DNA of 64,000 bases from Pyrenopolyporus hunteri (GCA_902806595.1 CADCXC010000020.1:62001-126000); one strand, 5' to 3'; positions 20,424 through 30,379 are shown, counted from the first letter of the stretch. The notes: generated by a model not told the origin, from the sequence alone. A program made the numbers and translations.

Positions 20424-21493
20424 GTGCGCAACGTAGGATATTTGCAATGTCTCAAATATTACGAGATTATAATTGTGCTCAAATTATACCACCATCCGGC
20501 TAAAGGGGTTTGGAAACGAACCCAAATATCATAGCATGCCGAGAAAAGTGATGGAGACGGCGAAGTCTGTTGTATCGCTAGGCCATTGCAAGGTGAGCTT
20601 CCTATGGATAAGAGTTTTGTATCTTTGAACCCAGAAGTAAGGTGCCCTCCCTGATACGGGAGACAGACATTCTAGACGTCGGCCGTATCTAAGGTCCAGG
20701 GACTGGTCTGCGAGGTCCCTGGAGAGCACCCTTGGTCACCGCGCTACGCGGAGTAGTGAACACTTAAGTGGGGTCCTAAGGGAAGAATTAAAAGGCAAAT
20801 AGAGTAACGTTGGTCTCTCCTGAGCGGGGGAAAACCCCGTGGGAGTCGGAGGCTCCGTAGTAGGAGTATCAAAATACGTCCACGGCAATGCGTGGAGAAA
20901 TCTCTGAAGGGAGCCAGTGAAAAAGCTCGAGAAGAGTGCGAGGACCCGACACCTCGTACTTGACAGGTCACTTAGTAATCGTCAGGGGTCCTGCGGAGCA
21001 GTTCGAACGAAATATTGAGACAGATCCCAAATTCCCCCATGTGGCGTGGAATTGAGTAAACGAGACGGACCTCCTGAGAAATAACCACATACACGTTCCA
21101 GTACGGGGAATGAATAATAGGCTATCAGCATACTGTGTAGTTATGGATAGGACCGTAGAAACTATCCAACGGCCTCATCAACCAACACCTTTAACTATCA
21201 GATGGCGTAAATAGCACTGTAATGTGATTATACCTCAGGACAGCATATCTCGGTTTTTGTTACAACGAAGTAATTCAAGACGAACGTGCATTCATCAGTA
21301 CTAAAGACAAAAGAGCTTTGTTCATGGAGAGCCGGATGCACCGAAAGGCGCAAGTCCGGTTCGGGAGGGAGTATGTGTGCCTAGATCAAAAATCTAGGCG
21401 GGGTCAACTGTAATGGCCACACCCTGACCCAAACAGACTGATTGTCTGAATGGTTACACTAGAGGTCCGTAAAACCTCGCAATCTTACCTCAC
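20424..21493 (+). mobile_element. ORF-less group II intron 2 in rns
   Basis: It begins with GTGCG 24 bases downstream of intron 1 and is about 1.07 kb with near-balanced base composition, unlike the AT-rich surroundings. Domain V is clear (gagccggatgcaccgaaagg..aagtccggttcg) at 21333-21367. The 3' part is longer than a normal domain VI: a strong hairpin (gcctagat..atctaggc) is followed by about 85 further bases before cttacctcac. The exon join gcag/acaatgatgaatgcc is judged from rRNA continuity. No ORF longer than shadow size is present. Confidence 0.8.
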
Positions 21494-21878
21494 ACAATGA
21501 TGAATGCCATAGGTTAGGTAAAAAGAACTTAGTCTATAAATGAAAGTGTAAGCATTTCACCTCAAGAGTAGTGTGGCAACACAGGAACTGAAATCACTAG
21601 ACCGTTTCTGACACCAGCAGTGAAGTATGTTATTTAATTCGATGGTCCACGAAAAACCTTACCACAATTTGAATAATTTGTTTTTTTTTATAACAAGTTC
21701 TAAGAAATTAGTTTAACAAGTGTTGCACGGCTGTTTACAGTTAATGTTGTGAAACTACGGATCCGTCCGTGAAATTAACGAATACCCCGGCTTTATTTAT
21801 AAATTACTACTAATAGAGCATTTTCTAGCCCGCCACAATGGCTAGGACAAAAGGGAATAAGACAAGTCATCATGGCCT

Positions 21879-23210
21879 GCTGAGTGATCTAGGAAATCAC
21901 CATCGTGGGACAAACTATCAAATTCCGGGGACACCCTAAAGCTTCTGATACTAAGCCAAATATGAAAATATTTGAGTGGCTGAATTAATTACTCAGATAT
22001 AGTAACAAATCAGATGATGATTGAAAAAGAAGTGGGTTATCGCGGATCTAAATCAGATAAAGGTAATCCTATATTTGTAAAAGAGCAACGAGTAGACGGT
22101 AGTTACATTGGTCTCCCTGGTAAAAAAAGAAATAAAGATCTAATGTTAAGGTGTACTCTAACGGATCTCGAGAGAGATTATCAAGTCAAAATCCTTTCTA
22201 ATCAAATAAATCAAATAAGGACGTATTCAGCCAATAACAAATCCCAGAAACCAAAAGTTGTTGATTCAATAGATCCTTGATTTTTAACAGGATTTTCAGA
22301 TGCGGAAGGTACTTTTTCTCTTTTAATCCAACATAATAAGAATTATGCTACGAATTGAAGAGTTAAAGCTATGTTTGTTATAGGGTTACATTCAAAAGAT
22401 ATAGCACTTTTAGAAACGATTAAATCTCACTGAGGTGTAGGAAATATTCATAAACACGGTACAAATTCTTTACAATATAGAGTAGAATCTATTAAAGATT
22501 TGCAAGTAATTGTAGATCATTTTGATAAATATCCACTTGTAACTTGTAAAAGTATTGATTATGAAATATTTAGAAAAGCTTTTGATGTTATCAAAAAGCA
22601 AGAGCATACTACTGAAGAAGGTTTATTAAAACTAGTAGGGCTAAAATCTTCTCTTAACTTAGGTTTAACTAGTAAACTAAAAGAAGAGTTCTCTAATTGA
22701 AAAGATATTGAGGTAAGTAGACCAAAGTATAGCTTTAAAGGTATACCTCATCCACAATGAATGGCTGGCTTTTCAAGCGGAGATGGTAGTTTTAATATTA
22801 AAATTAGTAAATCTGAAACTAATAAGTTAGGTACTAGAGTTCAATTAAGATTCTCTATAGGTTTACACATAAGAGAAAGAGAATTCATTGAATTCTTAAC
22901 TACATATTTTAACTTAACTAAAGATAAATATGTGTATTGTAATGATAGATCCGTAAGTTTCCAAGTTACAAATTTTAATGATATTATCAATGTAATAATA
23001 CCTTTCTTTAACAAATATCCTATTAAAGGTAAAAAGAGTTTAGATTATGTGGAGTTTAATAAGGTTGTTATAATTATTAACAATAAAGAACATTTAACTG
23101 AAGAAGGGTTCAATGAAATATTAACAATACAGTCTAACATGAATCAATAAAATATTGATCAGTTATTGTTTGAATTGTCCGATTTATTTGTAGGATAAAA
23201 TTGACCGCTG
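21879..23210 (+). mobile_element. group I intron 3 in rns
   Basis: Inserted after catcatggcct near E. coli position 1190-1200. The core blocks (attccggggacaccctaaag, ggttatcgcggatctaa, aaagagcaacgagtagacgg, aaggtgtactcta) lie at 21915-22165. The encoded ORF starts inside this core. Confidence 0.88.
22014..23150 (+). CDS. LAGLIDADG homing endonuclease in rns intron 3
   Basis: ATG at 22014 opens a 378-residue frame in code 4 that first runs through the intron core (residues 1-70, including VKEQRVDGSYIG encoded by the conserved gagcaacgagtagacgg) and then becomes a double LAGLIDADG protein. Motif 1 is WFLTGFSDAEGTFSL near residue 88 and motif 2 is WMAGFSSGDGSF near residue 249. The usual blocks IVDHFDKYPLVT and EEGFNEILTIQSNMNQ are present. 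The stop is TAA at 23148. The frame is intact. The dual use of core DNA constrains both RNA fold and protein. Confidence 0.88.
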
Positions 23211-23226
23211 TGTGATATTGTGGGCT

Positions 23227-24589
23227 GATAAGTATCTTCGGGAAGTACTACGTTGGCTAAAACTATCAAACTCCGGGGACGCCCTAAAACTTTTGGTACC
23301 AAACCATGTGTGAAAATACATGAGTGGATGAATTAATTATTCATGTATGGTAATAAGTCAAAAGTTGATCGAAAGAGAAATGGGCTATCGCGGATCTAAG
23401 TCAATAATATCTGCAAATATTATTGTAAAAGAGCAACGAGTAGACGGTAGTTGACTTCTAAATAAATTAGCTGCATCCAGTAGAAGTTTAAGGTGTACTC
23501 TAATGGATTCTGAAAGGAATTATCAAGTCAAAACCCTTACTAACCAATTATTAAGTAGAATTTACTCTACTATATCTAGTCGTCAAGCATTGAATCCTTG
23601 GTTTATAACAGGGTTTTCGGATGCTGAATCTTCTTTTATTATTTCTGTTTATAATACTACAAGTAATAAGTTAAACTGAAGAGTTTCAGCTTATTTCTCT
23701 ATACATGTCCATGTAAAAGATCTACCTTTATTAAAACTAATTCAAGAAACCCTAGGTGTAGGTGTAGTTAGAAATAATAATGCAAACACTGTTCTATTTA
23801 GAGTTAGTGACATACAAGAGTTACAAATAATAATAGATCACTTTAAAAAATATCCTTTAGTTAGTGCTAAATATTCTGATTTTTTGTTATTTGAACAATG
23901 CTATAATTTAATAAAACAAAAAGAGCATTTAACACAGGCGGGATTTGAAAAGATTTTAGCTTTGAAATCTAATTTAAATAAGGGTCTAACTAATGAATTA
24001 AAAGAGGCTTTTCCTAATGTTGTGTCTATAGCTAGACCTGAATATAAATTCTCAGGTATACCTGATCCCTTTTGAGTATCAGGGTTTGCTACAGGGGATT
24101 CTACATTTAGTGTCTCTATAGAAAAAAGTACAAGTAAAGTTGGAAAAAGAGTAAGATTAATATTTGGTACTTGTTTACATATAAGAGATAGAGATCTGTT
24201 AAAAGGTATTACAAATTATTTTAATTCTTTATACTTTAACAAAGACAATAAAGAAATTTCAGTACACTGTAATGAAAAAAATAACACTGCTCTACTTCAA
24301 ATTAAAAATAATTCAGATATCGAAAATAAAGTTATTCCGTTCTTCAATAAGTATCCGATACTTGGAATAAAACAATTAGATTTTCAGGATTTTAAATTAG
24401 TAGCAGAGTTAGTTAAAAATAAAGAGCATTTAGGTATTGAAGGTTTGAAAAAAATCGCCAAAATATCAGAAGGTATGAATCTAGGTAGAGATTGAGAAAA
24501 TTCTGACTAGATGTGTGAGCTTTAATATGCGCATTTAAAGAATAATACATCTAGTTTCAATAGTTGTAAGTTAAATTTGATTTTCCATG
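23227..24589 (+). mobile_element. group I intron 4 in rns
   Basis: It follows the 16-base exon 23211-23226 and is a close relative of intron 3, with core blocks at 23268-23500 (aactccggggacgccctaaa, gctatcgcggatctaag, agagcaacgagtagacgg). The 3' join gives gggct/atagacgtgccac, matching the conserved gggctacagacgtgcc. Confidence 0.87.
23380..24510 (+). CDS. LAGLIDADG homing endonuclease in rns intron 4
   Basis: The 376-residue frame begins at ATG (MGYRGSKSIISANIIVKEQR) inside the intron core, as in intron 3, and TGA at 23452, 23677, 24073 and 24493 is Trp. Motif 1 is WFITGFSDAESSFII near residue 80 and motif 2 is WVSGFATGDSTFSV near residue 231. The catalytic acidic residues at the motif ends (DAE and TGD) are kept. 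It ends GMNLGRDWENSD with TAG. It is about as similar in layout to the intron 3 enzyme as the introns are to each other, which suggests duplication and retargeting. Confidence 0.87.
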
Positions 24590-25052
24590 ATAGACGTGCC
24601 ACAATACCCCTAGACAAAGAGAAGCGAGAATGCGAATTGGAGCTAATCTCAAAAAATAGGGTAAAATATGGGAAATGGATTGTAGCCTGAAACTCGGCTG
24701 CATGAATAAGAAATTGCTAGTAATCGTGAATCACCATGTCACGGTGAATAATTCTTTGGATTGGTACTAACAACTCGTCGCATGCTGAAAGGAGTTGGTG
24801 CAATAAGTTTGCTCTTCTATTATAATTAAGTAAATGATAGGATTTAGATTTTTATACTAGGTTTCTTCGTATGCGCGACTCTGATTAGTGTTAAGTCGAA
24901 ATACGGTTCGTGTAGTGGAAGTTGCACGGGACTAATAAACTTTAACAAAAAAAATAAAATAAAAAACCTGGAAGAGGTAAAAATACTGTACGTATGTATT
25001 TTATTTTGGTTCAAACCCAAAACAGGTTTATGGAAAAGTTTATAATAAAAAT

Positions 25053-25795
25053 ATGATGCGAATGTTGTACCTTAAACGCAAGGAAAAAGGGATCTTAGCT
25101 TTTTTTATGTTTTCGCTTGCCATTATCTGTAGCTGAATTCTTTCATTAGCGTCTTCTATAGTTTCTTTCCCTATTCTGGCATCGGACCGCGCACTTATCA
25201 TTTGTACTAGTATTAGCGAGACTTTTTTTTTTCTTTTTGTAGGCAGTACTGTAATACTTTATCGTAAGTCTCGCGACCGCTCTGGTCCTTCAGCTATTAT
25301 TAAGCGTTGATACTCTACTCAAAATTCGGCATTGGACCCCTGATTCATTACAGGTTTCACAGATGCGGAAGGTTGCTTTAGGGTATCCGTTGTTCTAGAC
25401 AAAAGTTCCCGTATAGGTTTAGTGTAAAAATTTGTTATAATATTACTCTTCATTCTCGAGATGCATTTGTCTTAGAACAAATTGAGGCATATTTTGGAGG
25501 AATTGGTAATATTAGCGTTCAACAAGCAAGTTTTGGCAGAAAAAGTTTGATAGTCTAAACACCAAAACCCCCGAATTTAAGCAATCAGCTGAGACACGTA
25601 AAAAAAAATTAGTTTCCTCTCCTATATTACATCCAGTTATAGGTTACAGATTTAAAAACAGGAGAAAGTACTAAGTATCCTTCATCAAGAAGAGCAGCGG
25701 ATGCTTCAGGGATTAGTCCAGCTAATATTAGGAATAAGTTCTCTGGTAAGATAACTAAAGCATATAAAGAAAGATACGTATTTAAGTTAGCCTAG
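25053..25795 (+). pseudogene. LAGLIDADG relic with membrane-like N terminus and NUMOD1 tail
   Basis: ATG at 25053 opens a frame with two hydrophobic segments (GILAFFMFSLAIICSWILSL and CTSISETFFFLFVGSTVIL), then a first LAGLIDADG motif (PWFITGFTDAEGCFRVSV), and stops at TAA about 25427. A frameshifted continuation (LHSRDAFVLEQIEAYFGGIG) follows, then a NUMOD1 block near 25670-25795 (SSRRAADASGISPANIRNKF) ending in TAG. The middle third and second motif are missing. It stands outside any gene, just after rns, and is followed by a copy of the rns 3' end. The origin of the hydrophobic N terminus is unknown. Confidence 0.65.
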
Positions 25796-25904
25796 TATCT
25801 CCTCCTAACTTCTGCGCTAACAAAATTACTTCGAGGGAGAGAGATTAAGAGTAAGGAGTGTTGCCTTTCCCTTTTTTTTCTTAGGTATCATAGGGCCCTG
25901 GAGG

Positions 25905-25966
25905 GTAGTGGAAGTTGCCCGGGTTTAATAAACTTTAATTAAAATAATAATAATAATAATAATAAA
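25905..25966. repeat. duplicated rns 3' tail plus (aat)n microsatellite
   Basis: gtagtggaagttgcccgggt followed by ttaataaactttaa repeats the rns 3' end at 24914-24945 (gtagtggaagttgcacggga, ctaataaacttta). It is followed by about seven aat units at 25943-25964. The duplication brackets the HEG relic at 25053. Confidence 0.75.
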
Positions 25967-25968
25967 AA

Positions 25969-26052
25969 GGAAGGTTCCGTTTGTTGGTATGACGGGCTGA
26001 GCTGTAAACTCAGTAGCTATTAGCTGTCGAAGGTTCGAGTCCTTCTCTTCCT
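25969..26052 (+). tRNA. trnY: tRNA-Tyr (GUA)
   Basis: Class II tRNA with a long variable arm. Anticodon stem ctgag and ctcag encloses loop ctgtaaa (GUA); the T arm is gaagg-ttcgagt-ccttc; the acceptor is ggaagg with cttcc, with one weak pair. Confidence 0.92.
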
Positions 26053-26060
26053 AAATTATA

Positions 26061-26102
26061 GTCTCTATAGCTCAATGGTAGAGCGGGATACTGTTAATAT
26101 CT
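26061..26102 (+). pseudogene. 5' half of a tRNA-Asn-like gene
   Basis: Acceptor strand, D arm (gctcaatggtagagc) and anticodon loop ctgttaa (GUU) are present, but no T arm follows. A lone T arm (gtaggttcgaatcctac) appears at 26311-26327 after about 200 AT-rich bases. Its acceptor end (cttcttt) does not pair with gtctcta, so the two are not one split gene. It is probably a trnN relic. Confidence 0.5.
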
Positions 26103-26447
26103 CTGTTCCTTATAACCTAAGTTGAATAACTTAACTAAAAATTATTAGTAATGATATTTTATCATATATGCTGAGCGTTAATTTTTTATAACTATCTCGC
26201 TTTATGGGCGCCTAGTAAAAAAAAAATAACCACAAATCATTAAACATTTATAATAATTGATGGACTAGGTGTCATAAAATTTAAATCTTATAATATTTTA
26301 CTTAAATTTATGTAGGTTCGAATCCTACCTTCTTTAATGGAAAACATGGTTAAAAATTTATATGCGAACTTTACTCTTTTAACGTTAGGAACAAAAGGGA
26401 GCCGTGGTGGGAACCATGGTCTGCCTTGACTGTGCTTAGCTAAACCC

Positions 26448-27119
26448 ATGTTATTAAATAGTATAGCTTTATTTTTATATGAGTATTTTATATTTATCCT
26501 TATTAGTGGTACTTTCTTAGCAGGTTATTTAGCTAAAAGTAACTATCTTTATAGTTATTCAAAATTAAATGATTCAGTTGAAACCCGGTTAGAATTTGAC
26601 CGTAAAGATATAGAAGTAAATAAAGAATATAAACTTCAACTTTCTAGTGAATTTATAGAATGATTCAGAGGTTTCACTGACGCTGAAGGTTGCTTCTAAG
26701 TTACCCCTCAAAGATCTGGAAATGCTTTTGAATTTAGGTTTAGTTTTGGTTTACATATAGATGATCATCTGGTTTTAGATTTTTTTCAAAGTAAGTTCCC
26801 CACCTACCCCTTGGGTAGGGGGGCCGGGGGAGGGTTAGGTAAAGTTAAATTTTATCCAGAGAGAGCGATAGCTACGTATAATATTATTAAAAAAAAAGAA
26901 ATAGCTATAATTATAGCTTTGTTTACAAAACACAATTTAAATACTTCTAAATATCTAAATTTTATGGCTTTTAAAAAAGCTTTTGATCTTTATAATAATC
27001 CTAATCGAGATATTAAAGCATTAAAACCTATAAAATTAATTAAAAGCCCTCATAGCTCAACGGTAGAGCATTGCACTGTTAATGTAACCATAGATGTTCG
27101 ATTCATCTTGAGGGCGTAG
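26448..27119 (+). pseudogene. LAGLIDADG relic running into trnN, with a GC insertion
   Basis: From ATG 26448 a hydrophobic N terminus (FLYEYFIFILISGTFLAGYL) precedes a first motif WFRGFTDAEGCF. TAA at 26697 interrupts the frame directly after it, and the same frame continues with FEFRFSFGLHIDDHLVLDFF. At about 26792-26829 a GC-rich palindromic insert (cctaccccttgggtaggggg) sits in frame. The 3' end of the frame reads straight through trnN to TAG at 27117. The second motif is absent. The N terminus is analogous to that of the relic at 25053. Confidence 0.65.
27046..27116 (+). tRNA. trnN: tRNA-Asn (GUU)
   Basis: Acceptor gccctca pairs with tgagggc, D arm gctc/gagc, anticodon stem ttgca/tgtaa with loop ctgttaa (GUU), T arm gatg-ttcgatt-catc. 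This is the intact copy; relics lie at 26061 and 27172. Confidence 0.92.
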
Positions 27120-27171
27120 CAATATTTATGTTTTTATCAACAGGCAACTAGGTAAATATTTTTATCTTTAA

Positions 27172-27273
27172 GATTCTCGCTAAGGTAGTAATTAGTTGCA
27201 TTGTTAATATAGTTGTTAATAATCCACCCGAAAAGAGGGATCATGATAGGTGTTCGATTCATCTTAGAGGCGT
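27172..27273 (+). pseudogene. decayed trnN copy with 30-base insertion
   Basis: The order gattctcgctaaggtag, ttgcattgttaat, then aggtgttcgattcatctta and gaggcgt follows trnN, but about 30 extra bases with an inverted motif (cacccgaaaagaggg) lie between anticodon arm and T arm. It cannot fold as a normal tRNA. Confidence 0.6.
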
Positions 27274-27304
27274 ATATTACTTGAAAAATTAGGTTTTTTT
27301 TTAA

Positions 27305-27376
27305 GGGGTATTAGTATAATGGTAATGCATGTGACTTTTAATCATCATTATACGAGTTCGAATCTCGTATACCCCA
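27305..27376 (+). tRNA. trnK: tRNA-Lys (UUU)
   Basis: Acceptor ggggtat/atacccc, anticodon loop cttttaa (UUU) on stem gtga/tcat, T arm acgag-ttcgaat-ctcgt. It lies 12 bases upstream of trnG. Confidence 0.93.
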
Positions 27377-27388
27377 GAATTAATCTAA

Positions 27389-27460
27389 ACAACTATCATT
27401 TAATTGGCAAGATGACCGTCTTCCAAACGGAATTTATGGGTTCGATCCCCATTAGTTGTA
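27389..27460 (+). tRNA. trnG: tRNA-Gly (UCC)
   Basis: Acceptor acaacta/tagttgt, anticodon stem ccgt/acgg with loop cttccaa (UCC), T arm atggg-ttcgatc-cccat. A clean cloverleaf. Confidence 0.93.
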
Positions 27461-27866
27461 AGATACTATGCTAGTTAATTATCTTCGTTTAAATCTTTAC
27501 TTTCATATATTTAGTCTATATAAAATATCTAAATAATTTATTAGGAGCGCAGCTACTTTGCACAAATGGGCCCCGATCCTAGCCCTGGTCCGGATCTTAT
27601 TTTTTTTTGGATTTTTTTTTTTCGCAAGCTAGGCTAAGGCAGCGAAGCAGTTCCGGCCGCCGCCCTGAGGCGGCCGGAACCTTAACTTCGTTCGGGACCC
27701 TACCCACTAGGGGAAAGTTTGGTATTTATTATTTAATTATAAGTTAATATATATATATTATTTATCTTTATAAATGGTTATATAAGGTAACATTAGTTAT
27801 ATTCTATAAATTACAGTGAAATTATTATAATTGGAATATTTGTAACCAAAAAAAATTTTTGGTTAA
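27461..27866. other. spacer with a large GC cluster
   Basis: AT-rich ends flank a GC cluster at about 27565-27715. It contains a perfect inverted repeat (gttccggccgcc and ggcggccggaac) and the tail ccttaacttcgttcgggacc, which recurs at 28599-28618. No gene is seen. Confidence 0.65.
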
Positions 27867-27939
27867 GAATTAGTATCTTAATTGGTAAAGGACCCTCCTG
27901 TCACGAGGGAGTATGAGGGTTCGAGACCCTTCTAGTTCG
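27867..27939 (+). tRNA. trnD: tRNA-Asp (GUC)
   Basis: Acceptor gaattag/ctagttc, anticodon stem ccctc/gaggg with loop ctgtcac (GUC), T arm gaggg-ttcgaga-ccctt. A fragment with a similar 3' end (gttcgataccgttctaattc) lies at 29039. Confidence 0.92.
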
Positions 27940-28678
27940 ATTCACTAGCTAGTAATAAAGTCTTTTTTAGTGTACCTCTAATCCGAGAAATTAGTACTAA
28001 GGTAAACGAATCAAGCACTATCTCAAGAGGATACCTAGAGGATACTAAGTAGATTTCGATACAGTTGGAGAGCCGTGCGATGCGCAATATGAGTGCTGTT
28101 CCATCTGATCTTAATTCCGTAGGTTTAGAATTAAAGGATTGTTTTAGCAGGTTTATTGAGTTTTTTAATATGTGTTTAATATAGTAAAATTGGTTTCTTT
28201 AATCGAGAGTATAATAAAATTTATGTAATAATTAAGCTATGAATTTAATAAAATATATGAAAAGTTTGAATATATTTAAGGTGCAAATCCCTACAATTCT
28301 TAGATGTTTAATCTCTCGGTTAAACATCAAATTATTCTTATTCTTTAGTATGACCATTAAAGAATAAAAATAATCAAACAACAATAATATATATGTTTAA
28401 TAAAAATTATTTAGAAGATTATATCTTTTGCACCGTGCATGTTCCCATTTTCCTGGATAATTTAAATGTATGTACTGATATTTAAAAAATGATGAAAATA
28501 AGAATGACTAAATATAAAAAAAAATTACAAACCATAATTTAATTAAGTTCCCCTCACTCTGTAGCTTGCGCATGGCTTGCGCATGGCTTGCGCAGGGGAC
28601 CTTAACTTCGTTCGGGACCCCTACCCTACTGAAAATGGGAATATTTGAATAATATCACATAATAGGTTTATTAATGGA
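27940..28678. other. spacer with group II domain V-like relic, hairpins and GC repeat
   Basis: A sequence like a damaged group II domain V (gagagccgtgcgatgcgcaa) lies at 28070. Two AT-rich inverted repeats follow: gatgtttaa with ttaaacatc at 28305-28330, and attcttattcttta with taaagaataaaaat at 28335-28372. At 28566-28632 three direct copies of gcttgcgcatg-type units precede the ccttaacttcgttcgggacc repeat. No gene is called. Confidence 0.5.
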
Positions 28679-28855
28679 ATGGTACATAATGAAATACAAC
28701 TTGTAGGTGAAAAGGGAGAAGTAGTCGAAACATTTTTCACATTTAAAGATAGCGCTAACTATTTGGAGGTATCTTTGCTAACCATTCCTGGCAGAATAAA
28801 CAAAAATAGTTTATTTAAATTTAAAGGTAAACTCTACACTCTAAAAAAGGTATAA
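28679..28855 (+). pseudogene. NUMOD1 domain remnant
   Basis: The 58-residue frame (MVHNEIQLVGEKGEVVETFF then TFKDSANYLEVSLLTIPGRI) is a single NUMOD1/IENR1 helix-turn-helix with its terminal basic strand. It has no nuclease domain and stands alone between trnD and trnS, so it is taken as a HEG 3' fragment. Confidence 0.6.
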
Positions 28856-29072
28856 TATATTAATTAAAGTGATAAAGTTCTTCTTTATTATTATATATAA
28901 GTTTAAGTAAAATATTAAATAGTTAAAGTTGTTGCTCATACTAGCGTGGATGTTTATTAAGTTTATGACCCGTTAATTTAAATGAAAGTTTTCGAGGGGT
29001 GGGGGGGGGGTGGGACGTGAAGTTGGTATCTTCAAGAGGTTCGATACCGTTCTAATTCGTTAATATATTTAG

Positions 29073-29154
29073 GGAAGAGTATCCATGGGTAAGGTAAGAT
29101 ATTTGCTAAATATTGTGTTTCGTGCATTTGTGGGTTCGAATCCCGCTTCTTCCG
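29073..29154 (+). tRNA. trnS: tRNA-Ser (GCU)
   Basis: Class II tRNA: acceptor ggaagag/ttcttcc, anticodon arm gatat-ttgctaa-atatt (GCU), long variable arm, T arm gtggg-ttcgaat-cccgc. A decayed trnD-like fragment and a G run (28997-29012) precede it. Confidence 0.9.
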
Positions 29155-29172
29155 AAATAAATATGCTTTTAT

Positions 29173-29243
29173 AAGAGTATAGTTTAATGGTAAAATAGGA
29201 AGCTTCAACCTTCAAATTCTCAGTTCAAGTCTGAGTACTCTTG
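29173..29243 (+). tRNA. trnW: tRNA-Trp (UCA)
   Basis: Acceptor aagagta/tactctt, anticodon stem gaag/cttc with loop cttcaac (UCA), T arm with loop ttcaagt. The UCA anticodon reads UGA and UGG, consistent with TGA=Trp in this genome. It lies just upstream of nad6 and has a degenerate copy at 19273. Confidence 0.93.
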
Positions 29244-29267
29244 AATTTTATCCTTCACGAAGGCAAC

Positions 29268-29954
29268 ATGATTGCATATATAACTATGAATATGAATAAT
29301 TTATTTATTTTATATGAAACATACACAGATGGTTATAGAGCAGATATACTGGATATTTTATCTTTATCCGCAATTTTATGTGGTATATTTGTTATTATAA
29401 GTAAGAATCCTATTGTGTCAGTTTTATTTTTAATAGGTTTATTTGCGAGTATATCTTGTTATTTGATAATGTTAGGTTTAAGTTTTATAGGTTTGTCTTA
29501 TTTAATCGTTTATATAGGTGCGGTATCTATATTGTTTTTATTTATTTTAATGTTAATAAATATTAGAATAAGTGAATTGCAAAGTAATACTAGTAATAGT
29601 ATACCTCTGGCGATAGCTATAGCAATATCTTTTAACTATCCTTTATTCCAATTATTGCCTTATAATATAGCTGTATTTAATAATTATTCTTATTTAAATA
29701 ATATTTTATATAATATATCATTAAATCAAAATAATAATAAAGTAAATATAAATACATATAGCGATAATTTACACTTTGTAACAAGTAATATATGAGATGG
29801 TACTCTTATTGAAAATAGCCATATAACTTCTATTGGTAACATAATGTATACTAACTATAACATGTGGCTTATATTGGCAAGTTTAATACTATTATTAGCA
29901 ATGATAGGTGCTATAGTAATAACCATCAAATCTAGCCATAAAATAAGTAATTAA
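29268..29954 (+). CDS. nad6: NADH dehydrogenase subunit 6
   Basis: Nad6 is a membrane subunit of complex I. The frame encodes 228 residues with five hydrophobic helices. The conserved YLIVYIGAVSILFLFILMLIN block is prominent near the middle; its core is YIGAVSILFLF. TGA at 29793 is Trp (VTSNIWDGTL). Starts at 29268, 29286 and 29292 are all ATG in frame; the first gives MIAYITMNMNNLFILYETYT. The gene follows trnW by 24 bases and ends at TAA 29952. It is uninterrupted. Confidence 0.94.
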
Positions 29955-30330
29955 TTCTAGGTTAAAGATATATTCTAATGAAAAAGCTTTATCATTGGCT
30001 CCTATGAAGTATACCAGCTCTACTAAGTACCGCTACAATAGTAGACCAGAGGACGAGGATTATAAAAGATTTTCTTCCCCTTTAGTATCTAGGCAGGGTT
30101 AAGTATAGGATATTAAATTTGATTAGAATCCTTGATTTATTACAGGGTTCGCAGGTGCTGAAGGTTGTTTTACTTTTAGTTTTGTTAAAGATAAAGTTCT
30201 ATTGGCCAATATTAAAAGTTACTTCGACATAGGTGGTTTATATAATCAAAGTTCTTACTTGATTCTATATTATGTTGCATCTCAAAATGATTTAGCCATG
30301 ATGATTGATCATTTTGATAAATACCCCGAG

Positions 30331-30379
30331 GCGGAGCCTACCCTCCAGCCTGCTTGCGCAGGCGTAAAATTTCAGGAGG
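30331..30379. repeat. GC-rich insertion, inverted copy of 13448-13510
   Basis: gaggcggagcctaccctcca through gcaggcgtaaaatttcagga is the near-perfect reverse complement of the block at 13449-13508. It splits the HEG block KYP|LITQK, so it is an insertion with definable ends. Confidence 0.8.

Larger units (their letters stand above)
17640..24945 (+). rRNA. rns: small-subunit ribosomal RNA, five exons, four introns
   Basis: The mitochondrial 12S/16S-like RNA of the small ribosomal subunit. Landmarks in order: gagtttggtgatggctctga near 17675, the 530 loop cgtgccagcagtcgcggtaa at 18142, the 690 region gtgtagagatgaaat near 18280, taggtaccccagtagtc at 20400, aagtcatcatggcct near 21864, gacgtgccacaatacccc near 24593, and cttgctgagg-region equivalents ending with a 3' segment around 24900-24945. 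Exons: about 17640-18387, 20400-20423, 21494-21878, 23211-23226 and 24590-24945. Exon 2 is 24 bases and exon 4 only 16 bases. Introns 1 and 2 are group II, 3 and 4 group I. The 5' and 3' ends are estimates. A short copy of the 3' end lies at 25905. Confidence 0.93.

Noticed and set aside
25943..25964. Origin-like (aat)n repeat
   Set aside because: A simple microsatellite with no hairpin or conserved context for replication.
28197..28300. Possible tRNA with T-loop-like gtgcaaatc
   Set aside because: No acceptor or anticodon stem could be paired, and the sequence is mostly A/T.
29000..29060. Possible tRNA-Asp second copy
   Set aside because: Only a T-arm-like 3' fragment remains; the 5' half is replaced by a G run.
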